Assembly (NCBI GenBank): GCA_964580995.1 | Contig: CAZOMV010000070.1 | Coordinates: forward strand, 1-31,203 | Direction: 5' to 3' | From: JAKJEP01 sp964580995 | GTDB taxonomy: Bacteria > Planctomycetota > Phycisphaerae > Sedimentisphaerales > SM23-30 | Length of the DNA: 31,203 nt | Part shown: positions 1-7,531 of the stretch, in pieces | Layout: each line of letters starts with the position of its first letter | How positions within the stretch are numbered: position 1 is the first letter of the stretch | Program-made: the position numbers and the translations under genes | Notes under the pieces: model-generated | The model's input: the letters and a program-made list of their open reading frames with translations, nothing else | Databases searched by the model: none | What the model was told of the DNA's origin: nothing

Positions 1-182
1 GGAGCCGACGAAATTCCTCCGCCTGGGGTTGTAATGGCCGGACCGTCCGGCGGTTGGTAGTGTCAAGAATCTTTCCAAGTCTCCATCCAGAAACCATCGA
101 CTGGAGATCCGCGTGCGGAAGACCTGCACACACGGTTCGGGGGGGAGGGGGACGCAACGCAATATATCACCCCTACCCCCAT
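1..182 (+). mobile_element. 3' end of a group II intron (domains V and VI), partial
   Basis: The stretch 104-139 folds as a hairpin like group II intron domain V: a GATCCGCGTGCGG arm, an AAGA-type loop and a GCACACACGGTTC arm. It is followed at once by a second hairpin in which a G-rich arm (about 140-152) pairs with CCCCTACCCCC (170-180). The A in CCCTACCCCC sits where the branch-point adenosine of domain VI would be, so the 3' splice junction would lie near 182. The rest of the ribozyme and any reverse transcriptase ORF would lie upstream of the window. Positions 1-103 contain only short open frames that I could not assign to a maturase. This is pattern recognition without a covariance-model search. 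Confidence 0.55.
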
Positions 183-297
183 CAATATATAGGAACATAT
201 TTATAGAATGAGCCACCTTGCTGGTGCTGCAATAAGATACTTGCACGGGTACAGGTAAGGCACTGAGGCAATTTCCATGCTTTGCCCAGTGTAGGGA

Positions 298-864
298 TTA
301 GTGCCGTTCAGGAGGATTGGGACCAAATTCTCTCGGATCCGTTCCGGGCCCCTTTGACTTGAATCCCGGTTCAGGTCCTGGACCATTTGGTCCGTGTCCT
401 AGCTCGGGTCCGGGGCCTGCGTCCGGCCCATGTCCCGGCTGGGGAGGCCGGAGCCGGGATTTAAAATCGTGCTGCCAGCGTGTAAACTGTTCGGGCGAGA
501 GAACCGATTTCATGTCGGTGGTAATCTGCTGTTCACCTGCCTTCATTTTATTCTCAAATTCCTGCCGTACAGACTCTAACGACTGACCCGCTTTTTCAAA
601 AACTTTTTCAACTTCTTTGATTTGAACATCGGTTAAGCCGTATTGGGAACCTATTTCGTGAGCGATTTCGGCGGCCATTCCCTGCGGGGGTTTAGGGGGT
701 CTGGGGGGATTCCAGATACCCCTGTTTTTCAGCAAGACAATGGTTCCGGTAGAGCCGATAATGATTCCAGATAGAAAAATAACAATAGCCACAAAAGCTT
801 GAGTCATTATGATCCGTTTGCGATAATGCGGCCTAGCAAGGTTTTCATTCGTTAGATCTACCAT
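298..864 (-). CDS. Membrane-anchored CpxP/Spy-like periplasmic protein with Pro/Gly-rich tail
   Basis: 188 residues. The ATG at 864 is preceded by GGAG nine bases upstream and overlaps the stop of the preceding gene in ATGGTAG, so translation is probably coupled. A single membrane helix lies at about residues 18-42, followed by a proline-rich linker (PPRPPKPP) and a helical domain. That domain carries two LTxxQ-like signatures, LTDVQIKEV and LSPEQFTRW, as in the CpxP/Spy/ZraP group of periplasmic stress and metal-response proteins. The last 50 or so residues are almost entirely Gly, Pro, His, Asp and Glu and are probably disordered. As the third gene of a sigma-factor operon, it may sense envelope or secretion state and feed back on the sigma factor. 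The family relation is inferred from the motifs; the role is a guess from context. Confidence 0.7.
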   Translation of the reverse strand: MVDLTNENLARPHYRKRIIMTQAFVAIVIFLSGIIIGSTGTIVLLKNRGIWNPPRPPKPPQGMAAEIAHEIGSQYGLTDVQIKEVEKVFEKAGQSLESVRQEFENKMKAGEQQITTDMKSVLSPEQFTRWQHDFKSRLRPPQPGHGPDAGPGPELGHGPNGPGPEPGFKSKGPGTDPREFGPNPPERH

Positions 865-1121
865 AAGCGGCACTCCTGTAAAGGAGCAAAAAATTGCGTT
901 AAGGGACTGACGATTTGATTCCAAGCATTGATGCCGATATATAAGAGGATCGAAGCGGCAGTGGCAAAACAACCCGCCAGGAAGTCGAAGACAGCAAAGC
1001 TGGTGGAATTTTTGGGGGCCAGGCGGATTTGGGCGAGGATTTGATTTGAGATATCGCAATCCGGAATGGCCTGAGCCTGGGCTAATTGGGCCAATTTTTC
1101 AATCTCTTTTAAGGTATCCAT
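858..1121 (-). CDS. Small single-pass membrane protein, possible anti-sigma factor
   Basis: 87 residues. About 45 N-terminal residues are predicted cytoplasmic, then comes one hydrophobic helix (about residues 45-67) and a short outside tail. The start overlaps the 3' end of the sigma factor gene by 13 bases and has GGAG upstream. The stop overlaps the next gene by 7 bases. A small membrane protein directly behind an ECF sigma gene is the usual position of an anti-sigma factor. It lacks the HxxxCxxC zinc motif of ZAS-type anti-sigma domains, so the assignment rests on position and topology only. It might alternatively be a membrane linker of unknown function. Confidence 0.65.
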   Translation of the reverse strand: MDTLKEIEKLAQLAQAQAIPDCDISNQILAQIRLAPKNSTSFAVFDFLAGCFATAASILLYIGINAWNQIVSPLTQFFAPLQECRLW

Positions 1122-1708
1122 CCTAGTTTCTCCAAAAGATTTTCTTTTTCCGCGATTTTTTTAATTTTTTTCCGAGCCCGCATGGCTCTGGACTTTACCG
1201 CCGGAGCTGTCCAGCCGGTTCTTTGCGATGTTTCTTCGATGCTGCAATTTTCAAAGTACATCAAGGTCAGCACCAGCCGATCCGCCCGGGACAGCCGGTT
1301 TAATAAGGCATATAAGACTTCCGCTGCCTGATCCGGTTCGATGGTATTCTGCCGGTATTTTTCCGCAAAATCAAAATCCTGCAGAGGTAAAAACTTTCTT
1401 GAGGCATCTCGTTCTTTCCAGAATTTATAACCAACTCGAGTTCCAATCCTTTTCAGCCAGTGTACGAAAGGCGCCTCACCTTTGTAGGTTTTCAGGCTGA
1501 AGTAGGCTTCGACGAATACGTCCTGCACCAGTTTTTCATAGGTTTCTCGATCCGGTGCGAAACGCCGCATCAGGGCCGCTATCTGGCCTTCATAGTTCCG
1601 AACCAGCCTTTGATACGCATCGGCATTACCATCCAGACAAGCCTGAATATCCTTCCAATCGACGTTTTCCACTCGAGGTATTATACGGACCTTCGCGTTC
1701 TGAATCAA
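1109..1708 (-). CDS. ECF-type RNA polymerase sigma factor
   Basis: 199 residues, a typical ECF sigma length. Region 2 includes AYQRLVRNYEGQIAALMRRF and the downstream helix EKLVQDVFVEAYFSLKTYKG. Region 4 is near the C-terminus, with LSRADRLVLTLMYFENCSIE leading to a helix-turn-helix (EETSQRTGWTAPAVKSRAMR) and a basic end. The apparent start is TTG at 1708 with no clear Shine-Dalgarno; a GTG at codon 13 is an alternative. It should direct core RNA polymerase to its own regulon. The next two genes overlap it, giving a sigma/membrane protein/Spy-like unit. The unit diverges from the secretion operon across about 226 bp, so that operon is a plausible target. No ECF consensus promoter was confidently found. 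Confidence 0.85.
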   Translation of the reverse strand: MIQNAKVRIIPRVENVDWKDIQACLDGNADAYQRLVRNYEGQIAALMRRFAPDRETYEKLVQDVFVEAYFSLKTYKGEAPFVHWLKRIGTRVGYKFWKERDASRKFLPLQDFDFAEKYRQNTIEPDQAAEVLYALLNRLSRADRLVLTLMYFENCSIEETSQRTGWTAPAVKSRAMRARKKIKKIAEKENLLEKLGWIP

Positions 1709-1777
1709 TCGTCAAAATTGCCGGCCTGTTTTTTCATCCAGGCTCTCTACTATGCTAGTGCGTCAAAAGGGAGCCGG

Positions 1778-1823
1778 GTAGCAAAAAACGGCATTTTTTA
1801 TAAAATTTTCCCCGAATTGCTAC
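1778..1823. repeat. Inverted repeat in the sigma/secretion intergenic region
   Basis: GTAGCAA at 1778-1784 is matched by TTGCTAC at 1817-1823, enclosing an A/T-rich 32-base loop. It lies in the 226-bp gap between the divergent sigma-factor gene and the secretion operon. It could be a regulator site or chance. Confidence 0.25.
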
Positions 1824-1864
1824 TTTTGGCAAAAAGGAGCCACTAACCCGATAGACAAGGATTG

Positions 1865-1892
1865 TTGATACCGTTTGATTTCGCGATAAAGT
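1865..1892 (+). promoter_or_regulatory. Candidate promoter of the secretion operon
   Basis: TTGATA (1865-1870) and TAAAGT (1887-1892) are separated by 16 bases, a weak housekeeping-type match. A GTATG...CATAC inverted repeat (1896-1900 and 1909-1913) follows directly and could be an operator. This is the only substantial gap upstream of the operon, so a promoter is expected here. The exact site is uncertain. Confidence 0.25.
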
Positions 1893-1934
1893 ATCGTATG
1901 GGTACATACATACCGTTTTAGGAAAGGAAATAAC

Positions 1935-2558
1935 ATGAATAGACAAAAGAACTTATGGATGGTTTTGAGCCTGCTGCCGGTTGCGGTATTGATCCTGGTT
2001 GCGGTGCTGACGGCAGCGGAAAATACCGCTACCAGCTCAAAGGATAGCAGTGCTTCCGAATCCCAGCCGGGGAGCCGCAGAGGCGGAATGCAGGAAAGAG
2101 GAAATTTTCAGGAGCGGATGAAGGCCATGCTGAAGCAGGAACTTGGCGCTTCGGACGAAGAGTGGAAGGTGATTGAGCCGCGTCTTACCAAAGCGATGAC
2201 CTTGTCCCGAGACACAAATCTCCGACCGATGCGCGGGATGATGGGGATGGGACCGGGGATGACGCCTCCCATGCCGCCGGCCATGGAATCGGGAAAAGAG
2301 CCGAGAGGTCCCAGACCCGAAGCGGAGCGAAGCAGCTCCGATACGGAAAAGAGTGAGGTACAAAAGGCGGCGGATACCTTGCAGAAAGCCCTGGAGAAAG
2401 AAACCCCGGATGCCGAGGAAATTAAAACGAGTTTAGCCGCTTACCGGGAAGCAAGGGAAAAAGCCAGGCAGGAATTGGCAAAAGCTCAGCAGGAGCTGCG
2501 TGAGATACTCACCGTTGACCAGGAAGCCAAGCTGGTGCTGGCGGGACTGATTGATTAA
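1935..2558 (+). CDS. Secreted Spy/CpxP-like helical protein, first gene of the secretion operon
   Basis: 207 residues. A strong ribosome binding site (AGGAAAGGAA) precedes the ATG. The N-terminus is a signal peptide or membrane anchor (hydrophobic residues 8-27). The mature part is charged and helical with a Met/Pro/Gly-rich middle (MRGMMGMGPGMTPPMPPAM) and a long C-terminal helix ending in LTVDQEAKLVLAGL, which resembles the LTxxQ element of Spy/CpxP proteins. The gene runs into gspE without a gap. This links a periplasmic chaperone-like or metal-sensing protein to the secretion apparatus. The divergent operon carries a second protein with similar features. The Met-rich segment could bind metal such as copper, but this is inference. 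Confidence 0.75.
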   Translation: MNRQKNLWMVLSLLPVAVLILVAVLTAAENTATSSKDSSASESQPGSRRGGMQERGNFQERMKAMLKQELGASDEEWKVIEPRLTKAMTLSRDTNLRPMRGMMGMGPGMTPPMPPAMESGKEPRGPRPEAERSSSDTEKSEVQKAADTLQKALEKETPDAEEIKTSLAAYREAREKARQELAKAQQELREILTVDQEAKLVLAGLID

Positions 2559-2565
2559 TCCTACT

Positions 2566-4290
2566 ATGAATGGAATTGTGAACCAACTGATACAAAGGGG
2601 TGCGATAAGCCAGTCCGATGCGGATACGATCGGTTCCTGTCTGGCAAAAGGCGATAGTCCCTTACGGGCGATTTTACCTAAAAGCCTGGTGCCGGAAGAA
2701 GAACTGCTGCGTGTGATCGCAGAGGAACTGGCTTATCCCTTTTTTGAAAGTCTGGAGCGATTTCAGCCGAAGAATGGATTTCTTACAAAATTTCCCGCCA
2801 AAATTCTTCTGGAGCGACAGATTGCACCCGTTGAGTTGGTCAATCATGATACATCTGTATATCTGATATTGATTTCCGATCCTTTTGATACGACCGGTGT
2901 CGATGAGCTGCGTCTGGTAACCGGTCTGGAATTTGAAGCAGCCGTTGCACCGGCGGGGGAGATTGCGCGGTTTATCAAGAAGTATTTAGGTTTGGGGGCA
3001 GATACCATTCAGACCATGGTGGATGAGGCGCAGGAGAACGGGTTGCAATTTCTGAGCCGGATCGAGGATCAGGATATTGACCTGGGCGATGCGGCTGAGG
3101 GGGCATCCATTATCCGTTTTGTGAACCAAATCCTGACGGAAGCAATTGAACGAAGGGCCACCGATGTTCATATGGAGCCGTATGCCAATGAATTGCGCGT
3201 CCGGTATCGAATCGACGGCATCTTGCAGATTGCGGAAATACCGCCTGAAGTCAAGCAATTCCAGTCGGCGATTGTCTCGCGTATCAAAATTCTCAGTAAC
3301 CTGGATATAGCGGAGAAACGGGTTCCCCAGGACGGAAGGATTAAAGTGATGCTATCCGGTCGGGAAGTGGATATTCGAGTGTCGATTATTCCCATGCTGC
3401 ACGGGGAGGCGGTGGTGTTGCGGCTGCTGGATTGTTCATCCGTTTTGCTGGGACTGGAAAAGATCGGTATGGGGACCTACGATCTGGCCCTATTTGATGA
3501 AGTGATTAAAAGACCGCATGGGATTATTCTGGTAACCGGACCCACGGGAAGCGGGAAAACCACGACGCTCTATGCCGCCCTGTCCCAGATCAATGACGCC
3601 CAGACCAAGATTGTCACCATTGAAGATCCGATTGAATATCAGCTTTATGGCATCAACCAGATTCAGGTATCCAATAAGACGGGGTTGACGTTTGCCCGCG
3701 GGCTGCGGTCGATTCTACGGCATGACCCGGATGTAATTCTGGTGGGCGAAATACGCGATCTGGAAACGGCGGAAATCGCCGTCCAGTCTTCTTTGACGGG
3801 GCACCTGGTTTTTTCCACGCTGCATACCAACGATGCGCCGGGGGCCTTAACCCGGCTGGTCAATATGGGGGTCGAGGCCTACCTGGTGGCCTCTTCGCTG
3901 GAAGCGGTGCTGGCGCAGCGATTGATTCGGCTGATATGCCCGGATTGCAAGAGAGAGTTACCGGAAGTGGAGATGATTCTGCTTCGGGAACGATATGGAG
4001 ATTTTGTGCCGCAAACATTGTACCAGGGATATGGCTGTAAATCCTGCCAGGGGACCGGCTACCGAGGCAGGTCCGGTCTCTTTGAACAGATGGTCGTTAC
4101 TGAAGAAATTACGGTTTTGCTGCTGAAAAATGCCAGCCCGCAGGAAATCCGCAGAGTGGCCCAGCAGCAGGGAATGCGCAGTCTTCGCCGGGATGGAAGC
4201 CGCTATCTGGCAGACGGGCGGACCACGCTGGAAGAAATTTTACGAGTTACCAAAAACGAGATACCCAGTCCCATTCAAAAGGATATATAA
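2566..4290 (+). CDS. gspE: Type II secretion ATPase GspE
   Basis: 574 residues from the ATG at 2566. A TTG at 2551 overlapping the previous stop is an alternative start. This cytoplasmic hexameric ATPase powers pseudopilus assembly. An N-terminal MshEN/T2SSE_N-like domain covers about residues 40-155. The Walker A motif GPTGSGKT is at residues 325-332 and the Walker B region DPDVILVGEIRD at 387-398. A tetracysteine zinc site is formed by CPDC (458-461) and CKSC (491-494), as in GspE/PilB. Arg- and Asp-box motifs lie between. It is followed two bases later by gspF. PilB of a type IV pilus is the alternative, but the downstream pseudopilin set G-H-I-J-K marks a type II system. Confidence 0.93.
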   Translation: MNGIVNQLIQRGAISQSDADTIGSCLAKGDSPLRAILPKSLVPEEELLRVIAEELAYPFFESLERFQPKNGFLTKFPAKILLERQIAPVELVNHDTSVYLILISDPFDTTGVDELRLVTGLEFEAAVAPAGEIARFIKKYLGLGADTIQTMVDEAQENGLQFLSRIEDQDIDLGDAAEGASIIRFVNQILTEAIERRATDVHMEPYANELRVRYRIDGILQIAEIPPEVKQFQSAIVSRIKILSNLDIAEKRVPQDGRIKVMLSGREVDIRVSIIPMLHGEAVVLRLLDCSSVLLGLEKIGMGTYDLALFDEVIKRPHGIILVTGPTGSGKTTTLYAALSQINDAQTKIVTIEDPIEYQLYGINQIQVSNKTGLTFARGLRSILRHDPDVILVGEIRDLETAEIAVQSSLTGHLVFSTLHTNDAPGALTRLVNMGVEAYLVASSLEAVLAQRLIRLICPDCKRELPEVEMILLRERYGDFVPQTLYQGYGCKSCQGTGYRGRSGLFEQMVVTEEITVLLLKNASPQEIRRVAQQQGMRSLRRDGSRYLADGRTTLEEILRVTKNEIPSPIQKDI

Positions 4291-4292
4291 TA

Positions 4293-5501
4293 ATGCCGGC
4301 GTTTGCCTATACCGCAATCAATGAGAAGGGTGATATTACCTCCGATACGCTTATGGCCCGTAGCCGGAAAGAAGCGATCGAGGTTTTGTCTGGGCAGGGA
4401 TTCTACCCCTCCGAAGTCCGGGAAACCACGGAATCGGAAAATCGCGGAGAAAAAACTGGTAGAAAAGTCTCTCGCTCGGACATCGAGGCTTTTACCCGGG
4501 AACTGGGGAATCTGCTGGCAGCGGGAATCTCTCTCAGCAAGGCATTAAAAATACTTAGCCGGGAATCTGCGGGCGAGGCGGCTAAAAAGCAATGGCTGGC
4601 GATCCATGATGATGTGGCCAACGGGATGAGTTTTGCGGAGGCGCTGCGGCGGTGGCCGAAATCTTTTTCTCCGATCTATATTGCCATGGTGCAGGCCGGC
4701 GAGACAGGCGGATTTCTGGAGATTGTGCTGGAACAGATCGCCGAATTTCGTGCCCGGGAAAGGGATCTAAAAAGCAAGGTACAATCCGCTTTGATTTATC
4801 CCCTGATTCTTACGATATTGGCCGGCCTGATCCTAGTCTTTCTGCTGGTGTATTTTATTCCAAGATTTTCCTCTATTTTTGCCGAGTTTGGCGGTACGCT
4901 TCCGCCGCTGACGAAAACGATTGTAATGGCCAGCCAGATGGTTACGCGGTACTGGTTGTTGATTTTGGGAGCCGTGATTCTTGGCGTGTTGGGGGTACGA
5001 AATTTTCTGGAGCGGGAAGAAGGGAAAGCCGCCTGGGAGAGATGGATATTGAAACTCCCTCTGATTGGCCGGCTTTCCGCGCGATTTGCCTTTGTTCGTT
5101 TTGCCTCGATGCTGGGTACTTTAATCCATGCCGGCGTGCCGCTGGTATCGGCACTGCGGGTGGCAAAAGAAGCGATCGGAAATCAGATTCTGGCCTCTGC
5201 CATGAATCATGCGATTGAAAAGGTACAAAAAGGAGTTTCTCTATCTCAAAGTCTGCGTTCCTGCCCGCAATTGTTCAGCGGATCCAGCATTGAAATGCTG
5301 TCCGTAGCAGAGGAAAGCTCCAAGCTGGGGCAGGAATTATCCCGTCTGGCAGTGGTGTATGAGAAGGAACTGGACCGGAATCTCAAGACCGCCATATCCT
5401 TTGCGGAACCGGTAATGCTGTTTTTGATGGCGGCTTTTGTGGGGACCATTGTGATTGGAATGCTTTTACCGATTTTCAATCTTCAGGAACTGATACATTG
5501 A
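4293..5501 (+). CDS. gspF: Type II secretion inner-membrane platform protein GspF
   Basis: 402 residues, the standard GspF length. It starts with the typical MPAFAYTAINEKGDI, followed by two T2SSF domains, each with a FTRELGNLLAAGISLSKAL-like or FASMLGTLIHAGVPLVSAL-like segment. Three hydrophobic segments lie near residues 168-190, 218-240 and 375-398. It forms the platform on which GspE acts. AAAGGA lies upstream of the ATG, which is two bases after gspE. No anomalies were seen. Confidence 0.93.
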   Translation: MPAFAYTAINEKGDITSDTLMARSRKEAIEVLSGQGFYPSEVRETTESENRGEKTGRKVSRSDIEAFTRELGNLLAAGISLSKALKILSRESAGEAAKKQWLAIHDDVANGMSFAEALRRWPKSFSPIYIAMVQAGETGGFLEIVLEQIAEFRARERDLKSKVQSALIYPLILTILAGLILVFLLVYFIPRFSSIFAEFGGTLPPLTKTIVMASQMVTRYWLLILGAVILGVLGVRNFLEREEGKAAWERWILKLPLIGRLSARFAFVRFASMLGTLIHAGVPLVSALRVAKEAIGNQILASAMNHAIEKVQKGVSLSQSLRSCPQLFSGSSIEMLSVAEESSKLGQELSRLAVVYEKELDRNLKTAISFAEPVMLFLMAAFVGTIVIGMLLPIFNLQELIH

Positions 5502-5517
5502 TACAGGAGAATGTGCC

Positions 5518-5952
5518 GTGAATAAGGGATTCAATAGCAAACCGGGGAGAACGGGTTTTACGCTGATTGAGCTGCTGCTGGTACTGGTAATTCTGGCGGC
5601 GTTGGCGGCGATTGTTGTACCGAAATTCACCAAACGAAGCGAACAGGCGAAGACTACCGCCGCCACCACCGATATTGCCAATCTGGAGGTGGCGTTGGAT
5701 GCGTTTGAAATTGATACCAGCCGGTATCCAACCAATAGTGAAGGGATCCAGTCGCTGGTGGAACAACCTTCCAACGCGGAAGGATGGAAGGGACCCTATC
5801 TCAAAAAAGGGGTACCCAAAGATCCCTGGGGCAATGAATACATCTACAAACAGCCGGGCCAGCATAATGAATATGGGTATGATCTCTCTTCTCTGGGGCC
5901 GGATAGTCAGCCGGGTACGGATGACGATATTATCAACTGGACGAAAAATTAA
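5518..5952 (+). CDS. gspG: Major pseudopilin GspG
   Basis: 144 residues. The start is GTG at 5518 with CAGGAGA upstream; the ATG at 5511 runs into a stop after four codons. The prepilin peptidase site lies between G13 and F14 (TG/FTLIELLLVLVILAALAA), with the conserved Glu at mature position 5. The C-terminal part carries the GspG signature GPYLKKGVPKDPWGNEYIY and an Asp-rich stretch (PDSQPGTDDD) that binds calcium in this family. It should form the shaft of the periplasmic pseudopilus. No prepilin peptidase gene is in the window. Confidence 0.95.
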   Translation: MNKGFNSKPGRTGFTLIELLLVLVILAALAAIVVPKFTKRSEQAKTTAATTDIANLEVALDAFEIDTSRYPTNSEGIQSLVEQPSNAEGWKGPYLKKGVPKDPWGNEYIYKQPGQHNEYGYDLSSLGPDSQPGTDDDIINWTKN

Positions 5953-5954
5953 CC

Positions 5955-6485
5955 ATGTTCGTGCGAAGACAAAAAACACTATTTTCCGGATTCACTCTGC
6001 TGGAACTCATCCTGGTGATGGTGATTCTTTGTACCGTTCTGGCTATGGTATCCCCATCCTTGCGAGTTTTTTTTTCATCCCGGCAGATCAATCAGGTGGG
6101 AGAACAGATCCTGCTGCTCACCCGCTACACCAAAACCTGTTCGGTTTCATCGGGTAATTATTATCGGATTTGCTTTGATCTGGACAAAAACACCTATTGG
6201 TTATCCGCGTTAACCGAAAATGAATATGTACAGCTTGAGAATACCTGGGGCCGTTCATTTGTGATTCCGTCTGACATCCACATCCGATTTCAGAATGTTC
6301 CTCAGCAGGGCGGCAGGTATTATCTGGAGTACAATCCGCAGGGGTATGGCAGGGAATGCAAGCTGCGGCTGGAGGACAGCAAAGACAATAGGATAGTATT
6401 GACGCAGGATAGTCCCGCGGAAGATTTTATTTTAGTGGAACTGAAAAAGGGTGATGACACCTGGGGAAACCATGGCAGTATATAA
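5955..6485 (+). CDS. gspH: Minor pseudopilin GspH-like
   Basis: 176 residues, starting two bases after gspG. The prepilin cleavage site is between G12 and F13 (SG/FTLLELILVMVILCTVLA), with Glu at mature position 5, followed by a GspH-type globular domain (SSRQINQVGEQILLLTRYTK region). GspH adds to the pseudopilus tip or shaft. The identity as H rather than another minor pseudopilin rests on its position between G and I and on its length. Confidence 0.82.
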   Translation: MFVRRQKTLFSGFTLLELILVMVILCTVLAMVSPSLRVFFSSRQINQVGEQILLLTRYTKTCSVSSGNYYRICFDLDKNTYWLSALTENEYVQLENTWGRSFVIPSDIHIRFQNVPQQGGRYYLEYNPQGYGRECKLRLEDSKDNRIVLTQDSPAEDFILVELKKGDDTWGNHGSI

Positions 6486-6840
6486 AAAGGGTTTTACGCT
6501 GATGGAGATACTGGCCACGATCGCTCTGATCGCACTGATCCTCCCCGTTGCCATGAAAGGCATAGCCCTGGCGACGTCCGTAGCCTCTGACAGCAAAATG
6601 AAGCAGCAAGCCATCCATCTAGCCCAGAACCAGTTAGCAGAGATTCTGATTGAGGAAGAATGGCAGGATAGTTCCCAGTCCGGAGAATTTTCGGATGACG
6701 ATTCGGCCTATCGCTGGGAAATGAATACCTCCGAATGGAGCGAATCCGGCCTGAAACAGATTGACTTGACGGTTTCGTGGGATCACCGCGGACGGGAAAA
6801 TAACGTAACCTTATCTACTCTGGTGTATAATGCGGAATAA
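6472..6840 (+). CDS. gspI: Minor pseudopilin GspI
   Basis: 122 residues from the ATG at 6472, which has GGGG about six bases upstream. The in-frame GTG at 6451 and the ATG next to it would add seven residues. It overlaps gspH by 14 bases. The cleavage site is KKG/FTLMEILATIALIALILP with Glu at mature position 5, followed by a short domain with the family pattern of Gln/Asn-rich helix (QAIHLAQNQLAEILIE). GspI forms the core of the I-J-K tip complex. Confidence 0.85.
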   Translation: MAVYKKGFTLMEILATIALIALILPVAMKGIALATSVASDSKMKQQAIHLAQNQLAEILIEEEWQDSSQSGEFSDDDSAYRWEMNTSEWSESGLKQIDLTVSWDHRGRENNVTLSTLVYNAE

Positions 6841-7531
6841 AAAAAATAATAACCTTCTGCATGGGAGGGGATTCACGCTGCTGGAGCTGCTGGTGGCAAT
6901 CACCCTGATGAACCTGATCGCTCTGACCCTGTATTCCAGTATGTATATCGGTATGAAGGCCAAGAAAAGCAGTATCGGGGCGTTGCAGCCGTATCGGGCG
7001 GTTATTCCGATTTTTACACAGTTCCAGGAAGATTTGGAAAGTGCCATGGAGCCATCAGGTTTGCTGGCGGGTAGTTTTGTGGGAAATAATTCCAGCGGGG
7101 AAAAGGAAACCGATTCGATTCAATTTTATTGCTGCAATTATCTGCCGGACGAAGAAGAAAAAGCATCCAATATCATTAAGGTGGAATATGCCGTGGAAAA
7201 GGATGACCTGCAAAATGACCGGTTCAATCTGGTACGGAAAAAAACCACGAATTTATTATCGTCCAAAAGTAGTTCCTCCGATGATGAGATCCTTTGCCGG
7301 GGGGTATCCTCCTTCGAAGTCAGGTATTATAACGGTTCTGGCTGGGCAGACGCCTGGGATTCGACAACCCAGGATAATCAAAAGCCCAACGCCGTACAGG
7401 TATCCGTAACGCTGGAAGATACCCAGCCATCGCAAAGCCATGCCACGGATGGCCATACAAATACCTTTACCCGAACTGTGTTTCTGGCCCAATTAGACAC
7501 CAGCACAGCCAGGAGCACCAATGCCGACTAA
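6830..7531 (+). CDS. gspJ: Minor pseudopilin GspJ
   Basis: 233 residues, overlapping gspI by 11 bases. The prepilin motif is GRG/FTLLELLVAITLMNLIALT with Glu at mature position 5 (residue 19). The large globular part (about 190 residues) fits GspJ, including a middle region with VEYAVEKDDL and FEVRYYNGSGWADAWDS, typical of GspJ C-terminal domains. It is a partner of GspI and GspK in the pseudopilus tip. Confidence 0.87.
   Translation: MRNKKNNNLLHGRGFTLLELLVAITLMNLIALTLYSSMYIGMKAKKSSIGALQPYRAVIPIFTQFQEDLESAMEPSGLLAGSFVGNNSSGEKETDSIQFYCCNYLPDEEEKASNIIKVEYAVEKDDLQNDRFNLVRKKTTNLLSSKSSSSDDEILCRGVSSFEVRYYNGSGWADAWDSTTQDNQKPNAVQVSVTLEDTQPSQSHATDGHTNTFTRTVFLAQLDTSTARSTNAD

Noticed and set aside
187..297. 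Possible gene remnant downstream of the intron
   Set aside because: The three frames give short sequences without any recognisable family; nothing could be supported.
317..586. 89-codon plus-strand frame rich in Gly and Pro
   Set aside because: It is antisense to the Pro/Gly-rich tail of the Spy-like gene and mirrors its composition.
865..1059. N-terminal extension of the Spy-like protein frame to 1059
   Set aside because: It overlaps almost all of the small membrane protein gene; the ATG at 864 has a good ribosome binding site and an overlap typical of coupling.
4652..5218. 188-codon plus-strand frame inside gspF
   Set aside because: Out-of-frame reading of gspF, with no independent start signal or recognisable domain.
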